Source of the DNA: an uncultured Bacteroidia bacterium
Lineage (GTDB): Bacteria; Bacteroidota; Bacteroidia; Bacteroidales; UBA932
Reading direction: 5' to 3'
Assembly: GCA_902789395.1 (NCBI GenBank)
Contig: CADANY010000009.1
Location: 1-64,000 of the forward strand
Length of the DNA stretch: 64,000 bases
Part shown: one piece after another, positions 39,780 through 48,898 of the stretch
Layout: each line of letters starts with the position of its first letter
Position numbering within the stretch: the first letter of the stretch is position 1
Program-made: the position numbers and the translations under genes
The notes under the pieces: generated by a model
The model's input: the letters and a program-made list of their open reading frames with translations, nothing else
Told to the model about the DNA's origin: nothing
Databases searched by the model: none

Positions 39780-40786
39780 AAGCCCACGATATACTTGCTT
39801 TTTGGTAAAAAAGAGATCAGATGTACCACGAGATATGACAGTGCAGCAGTCAAGATAACGACCAAAGGAATCTGAATGGCATAATGCAGGTTAAGGGGAC
39901 CGATCAAAGGCCATAGGACTTTCCGCATGACCAGCAGATGAACCAGATAAATACCGAAACTATGCTGAGCAAAATCATAGCAGACCTTTTTCATCCGTTC
40001 TGACCAGGGGATATGCTTGAGTACGAGGAAATACACGACGGACAGACCGACGATATTGATGGCCATACGGTTCTGGACGGCGGAATGGGGAATGGAAGGG
40101 AACTGGTACAGGATTAAGGGAATGAGCAACAGCACTGCAATAACGACCACGTGATACCAGCGGAGAGTAGGAATCGTGACATATTTCCTCAGGTAATACC
40201 CCAGAACGGCAAAACCGAGAAAACCGTAGAAATAATAGAGATAGCCCGATCTAAATCCTATGATAGATTCAAAATGAGGGGAAATGTGTGCCAAATATGG
40301 TAGTAATAAGGTAAAAGACCAGATCCCTAGATAGATTTCGACATCTTTACGACTTGATCGACTCAGCCATGATGCTATCGGAGGAGTTACCAGATATATT
40401 CCAAAAATCACATAGATGAACCAGTATGTGCCAACCTGAGGTGCGAATGGAATCATTAGCAGTTTCTTCGTCAGTTCCGCGCCAGTTATATCATTAGTGA
40501 TATAATCAATCAACAGACAAATCACCGACCAAATCACCATAGGGAGTACAATCCGCAAAAGACGGACCTTAAGGAAAGGGATGACCGGTTTCTCTTTGTA
40601 GAGAACCAGTGACCCAGATATCATGAAAAACATGATCGACGCTCCTGCTACGGAAAAATAATTTGATACTGCGATTAGTGGAGTTCCTCCGCCGGAGCAA
40701 CCTGGGATAGGTGCGTGTGTCGTTATCACGCACAGGCACGCAAAAGACCTGACAGCATCAATCCAATATTCTCTTTGTCCTTCCAT
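39776..40786 (-). CDS. Acyltransferase 3 family membrane protein
   Basis: A 336-residue integral membrane protein. YWIDAVRSFACLCVITTHAPIP supplies the conserved Arg and His of the first helix. SIMFFMISGSLVLYKEKPVIPFLKVRLLRIVLPMVIW follows, as in the WecH/OafA group. About ten hydrophobic segments follow. It likely O-acetylates a sugar of the growing polymer. The start overlaps the stop of the upstream GT4 gene in a TGATG junction. Confidence 0.85.
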   Translation of the reverse strand: MEGQREYWIDAVRSFACLCVITTHAPIPGCSGGGTPLIAVSNYFSVAGASIMFFMISGSLVLYKEKPVIPFLKVRLLRIVLPMVIWSVICLLIDYITNDITGAELTKKLLMIPFAPQVGTYWFIYVIFGIYLVTPPIASWLSRSSRKDVEIYLGIWSFTLLLPYLAHISPHFESIIGFRSGYLYYFYGFLGFAVLGYYLRKYVTIPTLRWYHVVVIAVLLLIPLILYQFPSIPHSAVQNRMAINIVGLSVVYFLVLKHIPWSERMKKVCYDFAQHSFGIYLVHLLVMRKVLWPLIGPLNLHYAIQIPLVVILTAALSYLVVHLISFLPKSKYIVGL

Positions 40787-42015
40787 CAGGGGATCAATTC
40801 GTAAAACTTTTCAATTTCTGATTCATTCCCATAATCATGCTCCTTTAGATATGTAATGATTCTTTCCTGTTTCTGTTTATCCTTTATCAAGCTCACGATT
40901 CCTTTGGCGCATCCTTCAATATCCAACGGGACGACAACTCCGTCATTACCGTCATCGACTTGACTTTTCGCTGTGGCGTAATCAGTAATAACAACAGGCT
41001 TGCATAGCATCTGGGCCTCTCTCACTGTTACTGCTTTTCCCTCATAACGGGAAGGCTGGATATAAATGTCGCAAGCCTTAATATAGGGATACGGATTCAA
41101 TTTCTTCCCGAGCAGGATGACTTTGTCTTCCATTCCAGTTTCACGAATCATTTCCTGGATGAGAGACCGATCCGGCCCGTAACCGATGATAAACCACTTG
41201 ATTTCAACCTGACATTCGGAAAAGAACATCAAGATTACTTTCATAATTGAAGGGATACTGTCCATATTTTTCTGGTATGTAAATCGCCCTATCGTTAGAA
41301 GAATCAACGATTTCTCTTCTTTGAAGAACTGCCGGAGTTCCGGGTGAACATCGCGCTCGGAGGAACGGCGGAGAACGAAATGAGGAGAAAGGATATTCTC
41401 TATTGTAATAATATTTCTTCCCGCCTCTGGGAAACATGTTAGAAAAGCTCCGGCCACTTCATCTGAGACGGCAACAATATTGTCAAAAGCCATCCATATT
41501 GGGCTCTCTTGTTGTGTATTTACAGATACATACGAATAATCCGTGTGAATCCAGGCGATTTTCTTTTTTGCCCATACTTTGTCCCTGACGATATTATGAG
41601 GCGTCAAGAAACTGACGGCAAGATCATATTCTTTACTAGGGTTGATTGCCGGTAAGATCGGGGCAATGGCACTAACCGTATACTGAATACCGGCAATTGA
41701 TTCTTTCGACCGATGTGTGCACAAGAAAAGAATGGATCTCAACTTAGCCATAAGGCGACGTACTCCTATGCGCCAGTAGCCATCCTTGAAAACAAATTTG
41801 AGCGGTCTTTCCAGTTGTGCGTATTCACGGATTTCCGGCAAGATGGACACCTCTTTCGGAACTTCTCCCATCAACTCCCCTCGATGACTATATATGAACA
41901 GGTCTACATCATATCTGCTATAGTCTATAGACTGAAGCAAACCTATGAGACTAATTTCTACACCACCGATTTCTAAATAATGGATAGATATTAGAATCTT
42001 TTTTTTTGTATTCAT
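40786..42015 (-). CDS. Family 4 glycosyltransferase
   Basis: A GT-B retaining transferase of about 409 residues from the Met at 42015; an in-frame Met at 42060 would add 15 residues that do not look like part of the fold. The start KILISIHYLEIGGVEISLIGLLQ and the C-terminal LTIGRFTYQKNMDSIPSIMKV, IGYGPDRSLIQEM and DIYIQPSRYEGKAVTVREAQMLCKPVV (E-x7-E) are typical. Base composition here turns AT-rich again. Donor sugar unknown. Confidence 0.92.
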   Translation of the reverse strand: MNTKKKILISIHYLEIGGVEISLIGLLQSIDYSRYDVDLFIYSHRGELMGEVPKEVSILPEIREYAQLERPLKFVFKDGYWRIGVRRLMAKLRSILFLCTHRSKESIAGIQYTVSAIAPILPAINPSKEYDLAVSFLTPHNIVRDKVWAKKKIAWIHTDYSYVSVNTQQESPIWMAFDNIVAVSDEVAGAFLTCFPEAGRNIITIENILSPHFVLRRSSERDVHPELRQFFKEEKSLILLTIGRFTYQKNMDSIPSIMKVILMFFSECQVEIKWFIIGYGPDRSLIQEMIRETGMEDKVILLGKKLNPYPYIKACDIYIQPSRYEGKAVTVREAQMLCKPVVITDYATAKSQVDDGNDGVVVPLDIEGCAKGIVSLIKDKQKQERIITYLKEHDYGNESEIEKFYELIP

Positions 42016-42366
42016 TCTGCAATATTCTAAATATGAGGCAGAAGGTGTTATTAAAGCCACTTTCGCGATAGCTAAGCATCTAAAAGAGCAATTGTTACCG
42101 TCTATAATTATATATTCTATAAACTTCTAACCAAAAGCAGCAGCTTGAGATAAGAAGACCATAATTATATCATTCTATACCTGATTTCAGATTACCGGTG
42201 ATTGGTCTGGAACTCGAACGTTGTAAGAACAACATCAGCATCATGCCGTCAATATATCAATCTACATATCTTCGCTGCAATCTCATTATCGTTTTCCATT
42301 ACTCTATTTATGAATACTCTTAAGAATCTTGGACAACAAAAAACCTTCCTCTCAATCACTAGACTT
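42016..42366. other. AT-rich non-coding gap inside the polysaccharide cluster
   Basis: About 350 bases separate the GT4 start from the next gene end. Every frame is broken by stops within about 25 codons. Short minus-strand stretches such as M-E-N-D-N-E-I-A-A-K-I look like debris of a coding region, but I cannot assign them. No hairpin followed by T and no full promoter match were found. This is the only sizeable gap inside the operon and may be an old recombination junction. Confidence 0.5.
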
Positions 42367-43413
42367 TCATTTCATGATTTTATTCTTTATGGTTCGAGCA
42401 GCTGAAAATAAAACATATAGGAGATGAATAATGAATAAAGAGCGACACTTACAAGCATATGCGTATAGTTTATCCTCTAATCTAGGGCTTGACATGCCAT
42501 ATTGTAAAGATAAAACTGTATAATCATCATTTAGAATACGATTCATCTCCTTCCTTTTACAGTTATAATCCCATGGGGATGAATACTCGAACATATTCAC
42601 AGTAAGGCACTGAATAACAGAATCAAAGAATCGGGAATTAAGGTACGTGATTATCCTGGAATCATTAAGATTCCAATAACTAACTAAAGATTCAAACTGT
42701 TGTCGAACAGATTTATAAATACCAAAACGGTCTTCTATAAAAGATGATCGAGTGTTACCTTCACTATAAACATAGTAGTTGTATAGGATTTTATCAGAAA
42801 TGAAACAACTATTTAGATGCCTATAACACAATAAGTTAAAAACCTCATCCTGCTGAATTTTTTGATTCTCAAATAATAAGTTATTATCATTTAAGAAAGA
42901 GCGGCGATAAAACTTGTTCCAGACAAAGCCATTAGTTTTAGCAATACAAATATCGAAAAATGAGTTTCGGAACTCTACATTGGAATGAATTATCTGAGAT
43001 TGCCATTGGAAAGAAGAACGTCGATTTGTTTCCACTTGAATGCTATGATATCCGAAAATCATTATATCCGTCAAATAAGTATCCATGATTGTTACACAAT
43101 ACTCAAGTAGGTTGACATCGGCGAGATCATCAATATCGAAAAAATACACATACTCTCCTTGAGCCTGCTTTATTCCTATGTTTCTAGCGGAACCAGCTCC
43201 TTCGTTTTGTTTATGAATGGTCTTGATACATGAATAACGATTAGACAATTCATCACAAACAGCTCCTCCGCCATCTGTTGAGCCATCATCTATCATTATT
43301 ACCTCGTAAAGATTGAAACTCTGTCTTAAAATGGATTCAATCCCTCGTCTGATATATTTAATGACGTTGTAAATAGGGACGATTATCGAGACCCTTATAT
43401 CATTATTATCCAA
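42367..43413 (-). CDS. Family 2 glycosyltransferase
   Basis: A 348-residue GT-A transferase with VSIIVPIYNVIKYIRRGIESIL, VIMIDDGSTDGGGAV, YVYFFDIDDLADV (D-x-D) and a QQDEVFNLL segment. Strongly AT-rich codon use matches its upstream neighbours up to the flippase, unlike the middle of the cluster. It overlaps the beta-helix acyltransferase gene by 8 bases. Donor unknown. Confidence 0.92.
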   Translation of the reverse strand: MDNNDIRVSIIVPIYNVIKYIRRGIESILRQSFNLYEVIMIDDGSTDGGGAVCDELSNRYSCIKTIHKQNEGAGSARNIGIKQAQGEYVYFFDIDDLADVNLLEYCVTIMDTYLTDIMIFGYHSIQVETNRRSSFQWQSQIIHSNVEFRNSFFDICIAKTNGFVWNKFYRRSFLNDNNLLFENQKIQQDEVFNLLCYRHLNSCFISDKILYNYYVYSEGNTRSSFIEDRFGIYKSVRQQFESLVSYWNLNDSRIITYLNSRFFDSVIQCLTVNMFEYSSPWDYNCKRKEMNRILNDDYTVLSLQYGMSSPRLEDKLYAYACKCRSLFIIHLLYVLFSAARTIKNKIMK

Positions 43414-44152
43414 GAATCCTATTATTCAATTCAGAAACGACCGTTTTATTTGTCTCCACTTTACATGACGACAATGATGTATTATATCCAACAATAACAT
43501 TATTCTCAAGGATGACCCCTTTAAGAATACTAGATCTTTCTCCGAGCCAACAATTATCTCCAATAAAGACAGGACTAGTTTTCGGTTTTTCTTCTTCAAA
43601 GCCAAAATATGGAAAATGTTTTATTGCCAACTCCTTTCTTTTTTCTTTAGGATAAATGCAGTGAGTGTTAGTATCCCAGATAATAACATTATAAGATATT
43701 TGGCAATAAGAACCGATATGAATCTTTTCATCAGCTCGAATCTCAGAGTGGGTATTTATATTAGTATAATTGCCGATAGTTAACTCTCCCCCCCATCGTA
43801 TCCAAATCCGTCTTGGAGATAATTTTGAATGATTACCTACATGCATTATCCCATGATCAATTATAATCGCTGGTCTTAAATAATTATTCTCTTTTATAAA
43901 AAAAGAATGCTCTCCGATTTCTAATGTTGCCTCATTCAAATAAATAGTAATACTATCCAGTATTGCACCTCTATGTATTATCAAAGAAGAATTATTATCT
44001 AGAATAATTGAAGAAGATTTAATCTTAGACCCCTTTTCAATACTCAAAAGTGAATCCTGAGATACTCTCACGACATTTTTTCTTATTAAATAAAACCATC
44101 TAATCTGGCTTAATCTCTTAACAAATAGAGACAAAGAATTCAATAATCCCAT
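43406..44152 (-). CDS. Hexapeptide-repeat acyltransferase
   Basis: A 248-residue left-handed beta-helix protein. Imperfect hexapeptide turns run from about residue 35 (KGSKIKSSSIIL) through IGNYTNINTHSEIRADEKIHIGSYCQIS to VFIGDNCWLGERSSILKGVILENNVIVG. The loop NVIIWDTNTHCIYPKEKR supplies the conserved D-x-(N/D)-x-H. It probably O-acetylates a sugar using acetyl-CoA in the cytoplasm. It overlaps the next acyltransferase gene by 13 bases. Confidence 0.85.
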   Translation of the reverse strand: MGLLNSLSLFVKRLSQIRWFYLIRKNVVRVSQDSLLSIEKGSKIKSSSIILDNNSSLIIHRGAILDSITIYLNEATLEIGEHSFFIKENNYLRPAIIIDHGIMHVGNHSKLSPRRIWIRWGGELTIGNYTNINTHSEIRADEKIHIGSYCQISYNVIIWDTNTHCIYPKEKRKELAIKHFPYFGFEEEKPKTSPVFIGDNCWLGERSSILKGVILENNVIVGYNTSLSSCKVETNKTVVSELNNRILG

Positions 44153-44757
44153 GTAATGCTTTCCTTTACTATCACGGCTGGAACTCCAGCAGCAATTGTA
44201 TTTGCAGGAACATTATTTGTTACTAATGCTCCATAACCCAAAACAGAATCATTCCCCACTTCAACACCTTTAAGAATAGTAACATTCTTGCACACCCAAA
44301 CATGTTTTCCAATCTTAATTGGTTTAGCCGGATTAATAACTCGACCGGAATTATAATCAATTACTTTGTGAGAATCGTGATTACGAAGAGTGATACCATA
44401 ACTAAACATACTATTATCTCCTATCGTAATGCTCTCGCCGCCGCCAATTTCCATACTAACTCCGCGTATCCCGACATTCTCTCCTACATAAAGACTTCCA
44501 CCATCATAAATATAAATCACACAAGGGCCCAAAAAACGAGTCCTTGAAGAAATAATTACTTCGGCTCCATTCCCATATATATAAATATGCGTATTCTTTA
44601 AAACGCAAGTCTGATTAATTCTAACAATATTCGAGTCTCCGTAAATATCAATGGTAAAACCAGAGTATTTTGAATTAATATCAATTATATTTTCCTTCCC
44701 CCTTATTCGAACAGGGAATAACTTTCTATACAATTTTTTCAATAATCCGATTAGCAT
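44140..44757 (-). CDS. Hexapeptide-repeat O-acetyltransferase (WbbJ-like)
   Basis: A 205-residue left-handed beta-helix acyltransferase. VGENVGIRGVSMEIGGGESITIGDNSMFSYGITLRNHDSHKVID contains the catalytic His loop, and PIKIGKHVWVCKNVTILKGVEVGNDSVLGYGALVTNNVPANTIAAGVPAVIVKE is the standard C-terminal block. It overlaps the flippase gene by 7 bases. Function is O-acetylation of a sugar; which one is unknown. Confidence 0.9.
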   Translation of the reverse strand: MLIGLLKKLYRKLFPVRIRGKENIIDINSKYSGFTIDIYGDSNIVRINQTCVLKNTHIYIYGNGAEVIISSRTRFLGPCVIYIYDGGSLYVGENVGIRGVSMEIGGGESITIGDNSMFSYGITLRNHDSHKVIDYNSGRVINPAKPIKIGKHVWVCKNVTILKGVEVGNDSVLGYGALVTNNVPANTIAAGVPAVIVKESITWDY

Positions 44758-46301
44758 ATTCTTTTACTAAGAGCAGAGAAGCCTAATTTTGAGAGAAGAG
44801 AACTAATAATCTTAACAATTATCTCTTTTTCCCTCTCATCAAATATAAGAATCAAAAAAAGAAGGGAAAAGAGAGAGGATGATATAACTAAAGTTAAACA
44901 TAAGCGCAAAAAACCTGGGGTTATGAAACGAACTATAACATATAATGCGATACAAACTAAACCCATGATAATTAACATCTGAATGATGCTTTTTAATAAC
45001 CCATATAAATCGAAAGATGGGAATTTGTTGTGAAGGATAAATAAATCTGCTATACCTTGTATTAATTGTCCAATAAAAAAAAAGAGCAATGCATAAACTG
45101 GCTGTGTGACACCACAAAAGAAGACAATATATGATAGAATTGGTGTAATGATACAAAGAATAATCCTAATAATACTTGTTTCTTTTAATTCTCCCACCGC
45201 CTGAATTGAAGAGTAAACAACCGTTGAAAAAGAAGAAAGAATATTGGAAAATAACATAACACGACAGAATGCAACTGTATGATCTGGAACTTCCTCAAGC
45301 CAGTAAGAGAGGATAAGCGGTAGTTCAAAAAGAACTGGAAAAGTAAAAAGAAGAACCAAAAACATTATTAAATGAATGGAATGTATCATTAAAGAATGCA
45401 TTCTATCGTAATTATTTGCAGAATAGTTTTTAACAATCTGTGGCTTTACAGCAAGAGTAATATTATTAGAGAAGTGATTAAGAGTTCCCTGGACAGTTGA
45501 TGCTATGCCATATGCAGAATTCACAATAGGACCAAAGAACATATTCAATACAATATTATTACCGTGATAACGAAAAGAGAATCCAAAGTGTCCTAAAAGT
45601 TCCCAGATTGAAAAAGAGATCATTGGTTTTAGAATTTCTCTATCCCAAACCAAACGGAAATGACTTTCTGGAAAATGCTTATGGCAATAAATACGATAAG
45701 TTAGTCTAATGCCAATAGAGACCAATAGAAGAAGTAAAGAGTATAATAGTAATTTATCATATATGATATATTTAACAAGAAAAGCCACTCCGAGTTTAAT
45801 ACAAGAACTAATAATATCTAAATATGTATATATAGACATCGCCTCATGCGCAATGATTGTCGCATTATAAGGAACCTGTGTGATTCCAATTAAAGAAGAA
45901 ATAATGGAAAACTGAAACACCCAAAATGCAACTTCTTTTCTTTCTGACGGGATAACAAGTCTATGATTCAACCACCATAGTCCAACTGTTTCACAAATAA
46001 TAACTACCAGACAAGCGATAATAATATGGACCAATAATGCCGATGAAAAGGTTCTACTTAATTTTTCTGTATTTCCATTTCCAAGTTCAAACGTAATAAA
46101 CCTAGAGGTTGCACTACTCATCGTTGCATTTAAAAATGCTAACATCGAGACAACTCCCCCCACGAGTCCGTATACACCATAATCGATAACACCCAAGACA
46201 TGTAAAACGACTCTTGTTGTATAAAGACCAATGAGAGTAGTAAAAATAGTCCGGATGTAAAGCATCACGGTGTTCCTCGCGATCCTCTTGTTACTATTCA
46301 T
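44751..46301 (-). CDS. wzx: Wzx-type polysaccharide flippase
   Basis: A 516-residue MATE/PST-type membrane protein with about 14 hydrophobic helices. The start NKRIARNTVMLYIRTIFTTLIGLYTTRVVLHVLGVIDYGVYGLVGGVVSM is typical of Bacteroidetes oligosaccharide flippases. It moves the undecaprenyl-linked repeat unit across the inner membrane for polymerisation by the EpsG-like protein. Only one flippase candidate is present. Confidence 0.9.
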   Translation of the reverse strand: MNSNKRIARNTVMLYIRTIFTTLIGLYTTRVVLHVLGVIDYGVYGLVGGVVSMLAFLNATMSSATSRFITFELGNGNTEKLSRTFSSALLVHIIIACLVVIICETVGLWWLNHRLVIPSERKEVAFWVFQFSIISSLIGITQVPYNATIIAHEAMSIYTYLDIISSCIKLGVAFLVKYIIYDKLLLYSLLLLLVSIGIRLTYRIYCHKHFPESHFRLVWDREILKPMISFSIWELLGHFGFSFRYHGNNIVLNMFFGPIVNSAYGIASTVQGTLNHFSNNITLAVKPQIVKNYSANNYDRMHSLMIHSIHLIMFLVLLFTFPVLFELPLILSYWLEEVPDHTVAFCRVMLFSNILSSFSTVVYSSIQAVGELKETSIIRIILCIITPILSYIVFFCGVTQPVYALLFFFIGQLIQGIADLFILHNKFPSFDLYGLLKSIIQMLIIMGLVCIALYVIVRFITPGFLRLCLTLVISSSLFSLLFLILIFDEREKEIIVKIISSLLSKLGFSALSKRIC

Positions 46302-46374
46302 ACGATTTTACAAAGAATACTCAACGACTAAGAAGAGACAGAATCACCCAGTTTTTGATTCAAACAACGAACTC

Positions 46375-48693
46375 TTAATTCTCGATATGAAGTGTATTCT
46401 TGGATTTATGCACATTACATTTGTTGGATGAATTCCCTGTACAATAGCTAGTACGAATAAGAAACTTACATCCGAACTTTCTTCGGAATTCATCTTTATC
46501 ACCCTGCCAAGACATGTAATATACCGAAGGTGTTTCCTGTGCGTACTGATTGTTCTTTACAAGACACGAGAGGTTATTATAAATTGTTGTAGAATGTGCA
46601 TTAATAATATTCTTTTCAAAAATGAGAGTCAACACCCCGAGTAATATTTTCCCGGAAGGTCTGTCTCCATCGAAAGAGCAATGACTAATAACTAAATTCT
46701 TACAATAAGAGTCCTCGTAATTGATATGATAATTTGTTCCTCCTACTGAAAAAACAGGAATCACTGCACCATTTAAATTAATATCCCCTGATTTCTTTTC
46801 AAAACGACAACGCCTAATTACTGTATTGTTTCGTCCTCCTGAAATACCGCCCTTATGATTATCGTGAATAATACAATCTTCGATAATTAAATCGGAACTA
46901 ACACAATCAGTAATTGCAACGGAATGCTTATGACCTTCACTCTGAACTCCTTCATCATAATAGAACTGAATCCGAATGCCCGTCTCCCCAGGCAACAATT
47001 CAAAATAATCCAAATAGGAGGTATGAATAATCCGCAGAGGAGTATCTTTTGATTCTGATGCATCGAACGTCAAGACATCAATATTCAGGTACGAATCCGG
47101 AATCCTCGTGTACCCACGGTTGTTGTTGATTGTATATATCTTTCTGTCTTTCAGGCGCTTAATGATGGTGTGATTGTCAGACCCTAAATAGAGTCCTCTC
47201 AGTTCCATGTATTCTGATACCGTGCAATGAAACGGATTTTCATTAATCCTATGTATCTTTCCAGAAGCATCCTCAGCATAATAAGCAGGAGTAGCATTCA
47301 ATACGAGACGGTTTGATGGAATCTCCCTGTCGGAATCATAGCCGTTAAAATAAGTTCCTGTCTGCATGGAAGTAATCACATCTCCCATAAAGGAGGAACC
47401 ATCTATCCGGAGTATACGGACACTGTATGAATAAGCTCCCAGGTAGATTCCCTTCGAATGCTCCTGCTTGAACTCATTTTTCTCTTCATAATCCCGTAGC
47501 AACCTGTCCCCCACCAGTTTCCCGTCGTGGATGGACACATTGACACAGCAGGCCACCCAGAACATGAACGTAAGTTGCTCATAGACGGGCCCGGGGCCTG
47601 TACTGTATTTAGACCGCTGCTTGCTGTCTATCATCGTATAATATGACCCTTTGCCGAGATCGATGTCGAACTTGTCGAGGTCCTGGACAAGAACCTCAGC
47701 GCAGTAATAGGTGTTCTTCTTGCCCGTCGAGCGTGGTGCAAAACAGTAGTCATTCTTCGGGAATCTTATGCCGTCGTAGCCGTTCTTGTAGGCCCACTGG
47801 ATGGCTTCGGTGAAGCCGACGCCGTTCTGGTACATCAGGTCGTACTGCAGGTCAGTGTAGTGCCCGTCGGCACCCTTCCGCTGATAGCCGGGCGTGATTC
47901 CAAACTTCTTCAGGTCAACGACATAGACCTTCTTCGGAGCGGAGGTATCCCAGGGGAAGACCGGATCTTCATGGACCCCCCAGAGGTCGACGAGGGTCTC
48001 ATAATACTCTCCCGTGACCTTGACCTTGCTGATGCGCGTTTCCTTGGAAATCCCGTAGATCGGCGTGACCCGCGTCTGGTCCATCACGAGCGTTCCGTTC
48101 CGGAGTTCGCCGTTTTCGAGGTCCAGGACGGATCCGTACGGCATCGTAATCCCCTTTCCGGCGAGGTCGAAGGAGCCTTCGATGATGTACCTGCGACACC
48201 GCTGATTCATCATCGACTGTGTCAGGACCTTCCCGCTTCCGCCCTTCAGGACGACCCGCTCGAGTCCCGTGATGTCCTTCGTCACCCCGAGGTCCGGACC
48301 GGATGCGGCGGTTCGAGTTGCCGGGACCGTTGTTCTGGGAGCCGGGACGGATGTCCCCTGAATCGTCCCGGTAGATCTTGTCGCAGAGGATCCAGAAGCC
48401 CTTTCGGGAAGCGGTTTAGCCACTTTATTGGACGTGGAACGAGATCCTGAAGCCGTCCTTCCGGCACCCTTGTTCATCGCCGACAGCTCCGCGAGGGATA
48501 TCTCCTTCACCGCCCCTGTCGAGCTCTGGCTTTGGTTCGAGCCACTCAGGAGGCTCGAACTGTCCTGGGCTTTCTCCCCTGCCTCCTGCGCACTCCGGAG
48601 CGCAGCACCCTGGCCGCAGGCGAGGACGAAAAGAACCCCAGCTCCGCATAAAGTGATGCGGCGCAAGGAAACAGATCCGAAAATGGAATTCAA
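46375..48693 (-). CDS. Lipoprotein with right-handed parallel beta-helix
   Basis: A 772-residue protein. The signal peptide ends VLFVLAC (Cys26), so it is probably a lipoprotein. A Ser/Thr/Ala/Gly-rich low-complexity linker follows to about residue 135. The rest (GSVLDLENGELRNGTLVMD, FDIDLGKGSYY, VSIHDGKLVGDR, LIIEDCIIHDNHKGGISGGRNNTVIRRCRFEKKSG, LVISHCSFDGD) is beta-helix, of pectate-lyase or tailspike type. It could bind, cut or modify the polymer. It is the first gene of the cluster and 73 bases before the flippase. By eye its 5' half is GC-rich like the chromosome and its 3' half AT-rich like the flippase side. Confidence 0.8.
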   Translation of the reverse strand: MNSIFGSVSLRRITLCGAGVLFVLACGQGAALRSAQEAGEKAQDSSSLLSGSNQSQSSTGAVKEISLAELSAMNKGAGRTASGSRSTSNKVAKPLPERASGSSATRSTGTIQGTSVPAPRTTVPATRTAASGPDLGVTKDITGLERVVLKGGSGKVLTQSMMNQRCRRYIIEGSFDLAGKGITMPYGSVLDLENGELRNGTLVMDQTRVTPIYGISKETRISKVKVTGEYYETLVDLWGVHEDPVFPWDTSAPKKVYVVDLKKFGITPGYQRKGADGHYTDLQYDLMYQNGVGFTEAIQWAYKNGYDGIRFPKNDYCFAPRSTGKKNTYYCAEVLVQDLDKFDIDLGKGSYYTMIDSKQRSKYSTGPGPVYEQLTFMFWVACCVNVSIHDGKLVGDRLLRDYEEKNEFKQEHSKGIYLGAYSYSVRILRIDGSSFMGDVITSMQTGTYFNGYDSDREIPSNRLVLNATPAYYAEDASGKIHRINENPFHCTVSEYMELRGLYLGSDNHTIIKRLKDRKIYTINNNRGYTRIPDSYLNIDVLTFDASESKDTPLRIIHTSYLDYFELLPGETGIRIQFYYDEGVQSEGHKHSVAITDCVSSDLIIEDCIIHDNHKGGISGGRNNTVIRRCRFEKKSGDINLNGAVIPVFSVGGTNYHINYEDSYCKNLVISHCSFDGDRPSGKILLGVLTLIFEKNIINAHSTTIYNNLSCLVKNNQYAQETPSVYYMSWQGDKDEFRRKFGCKFLIRTSYCTGNSSNKCNVHKSKNTLHIEN

Positions 48694-48847
48694 AAGGAGA
48701 TGGATATAAAACCATTCCTCGGCCTATTTTCACAGACCCAGGAAAGAACGGGCTCCGACAGATTTTCCTGTCATGACGGGAATCCGCTATCCAGCGCACA
48801 CCCGGCAGCCCGGTAATAACCCTCGCATACGCGCGAGAATCAATAAG

Positions 48848-48879
48848 CAAATATAGGGATTATATCTGAATTATTCAAA
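48848..48879 (-). promoter_or_regulatory. Promoter of the polysaccharide cluster
   Basis: On the minus strand TTTG (48876-48879), 20 bases, then TATATTTG (48848-48855) matches the Bacteroidetes consensus well. It would start a leader of about 145-150 bases before the beta-helix gene at 48693. The leader has small GC-rich stems (for example CTCGC/GCGAG near 48824-48840). No UpxY-type antiterminator gene is in the window. Confidence 0.7.
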
Positions 48880-48898
48880 TATCTTTATCCCAGTTGAC

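Noticed and set aside
42016..42366. A small protein gene in the AT-rich gap
   Set aside because: The longest frames are about 15-25 codons in each direction before a stop, without a convincing start context or similarity.
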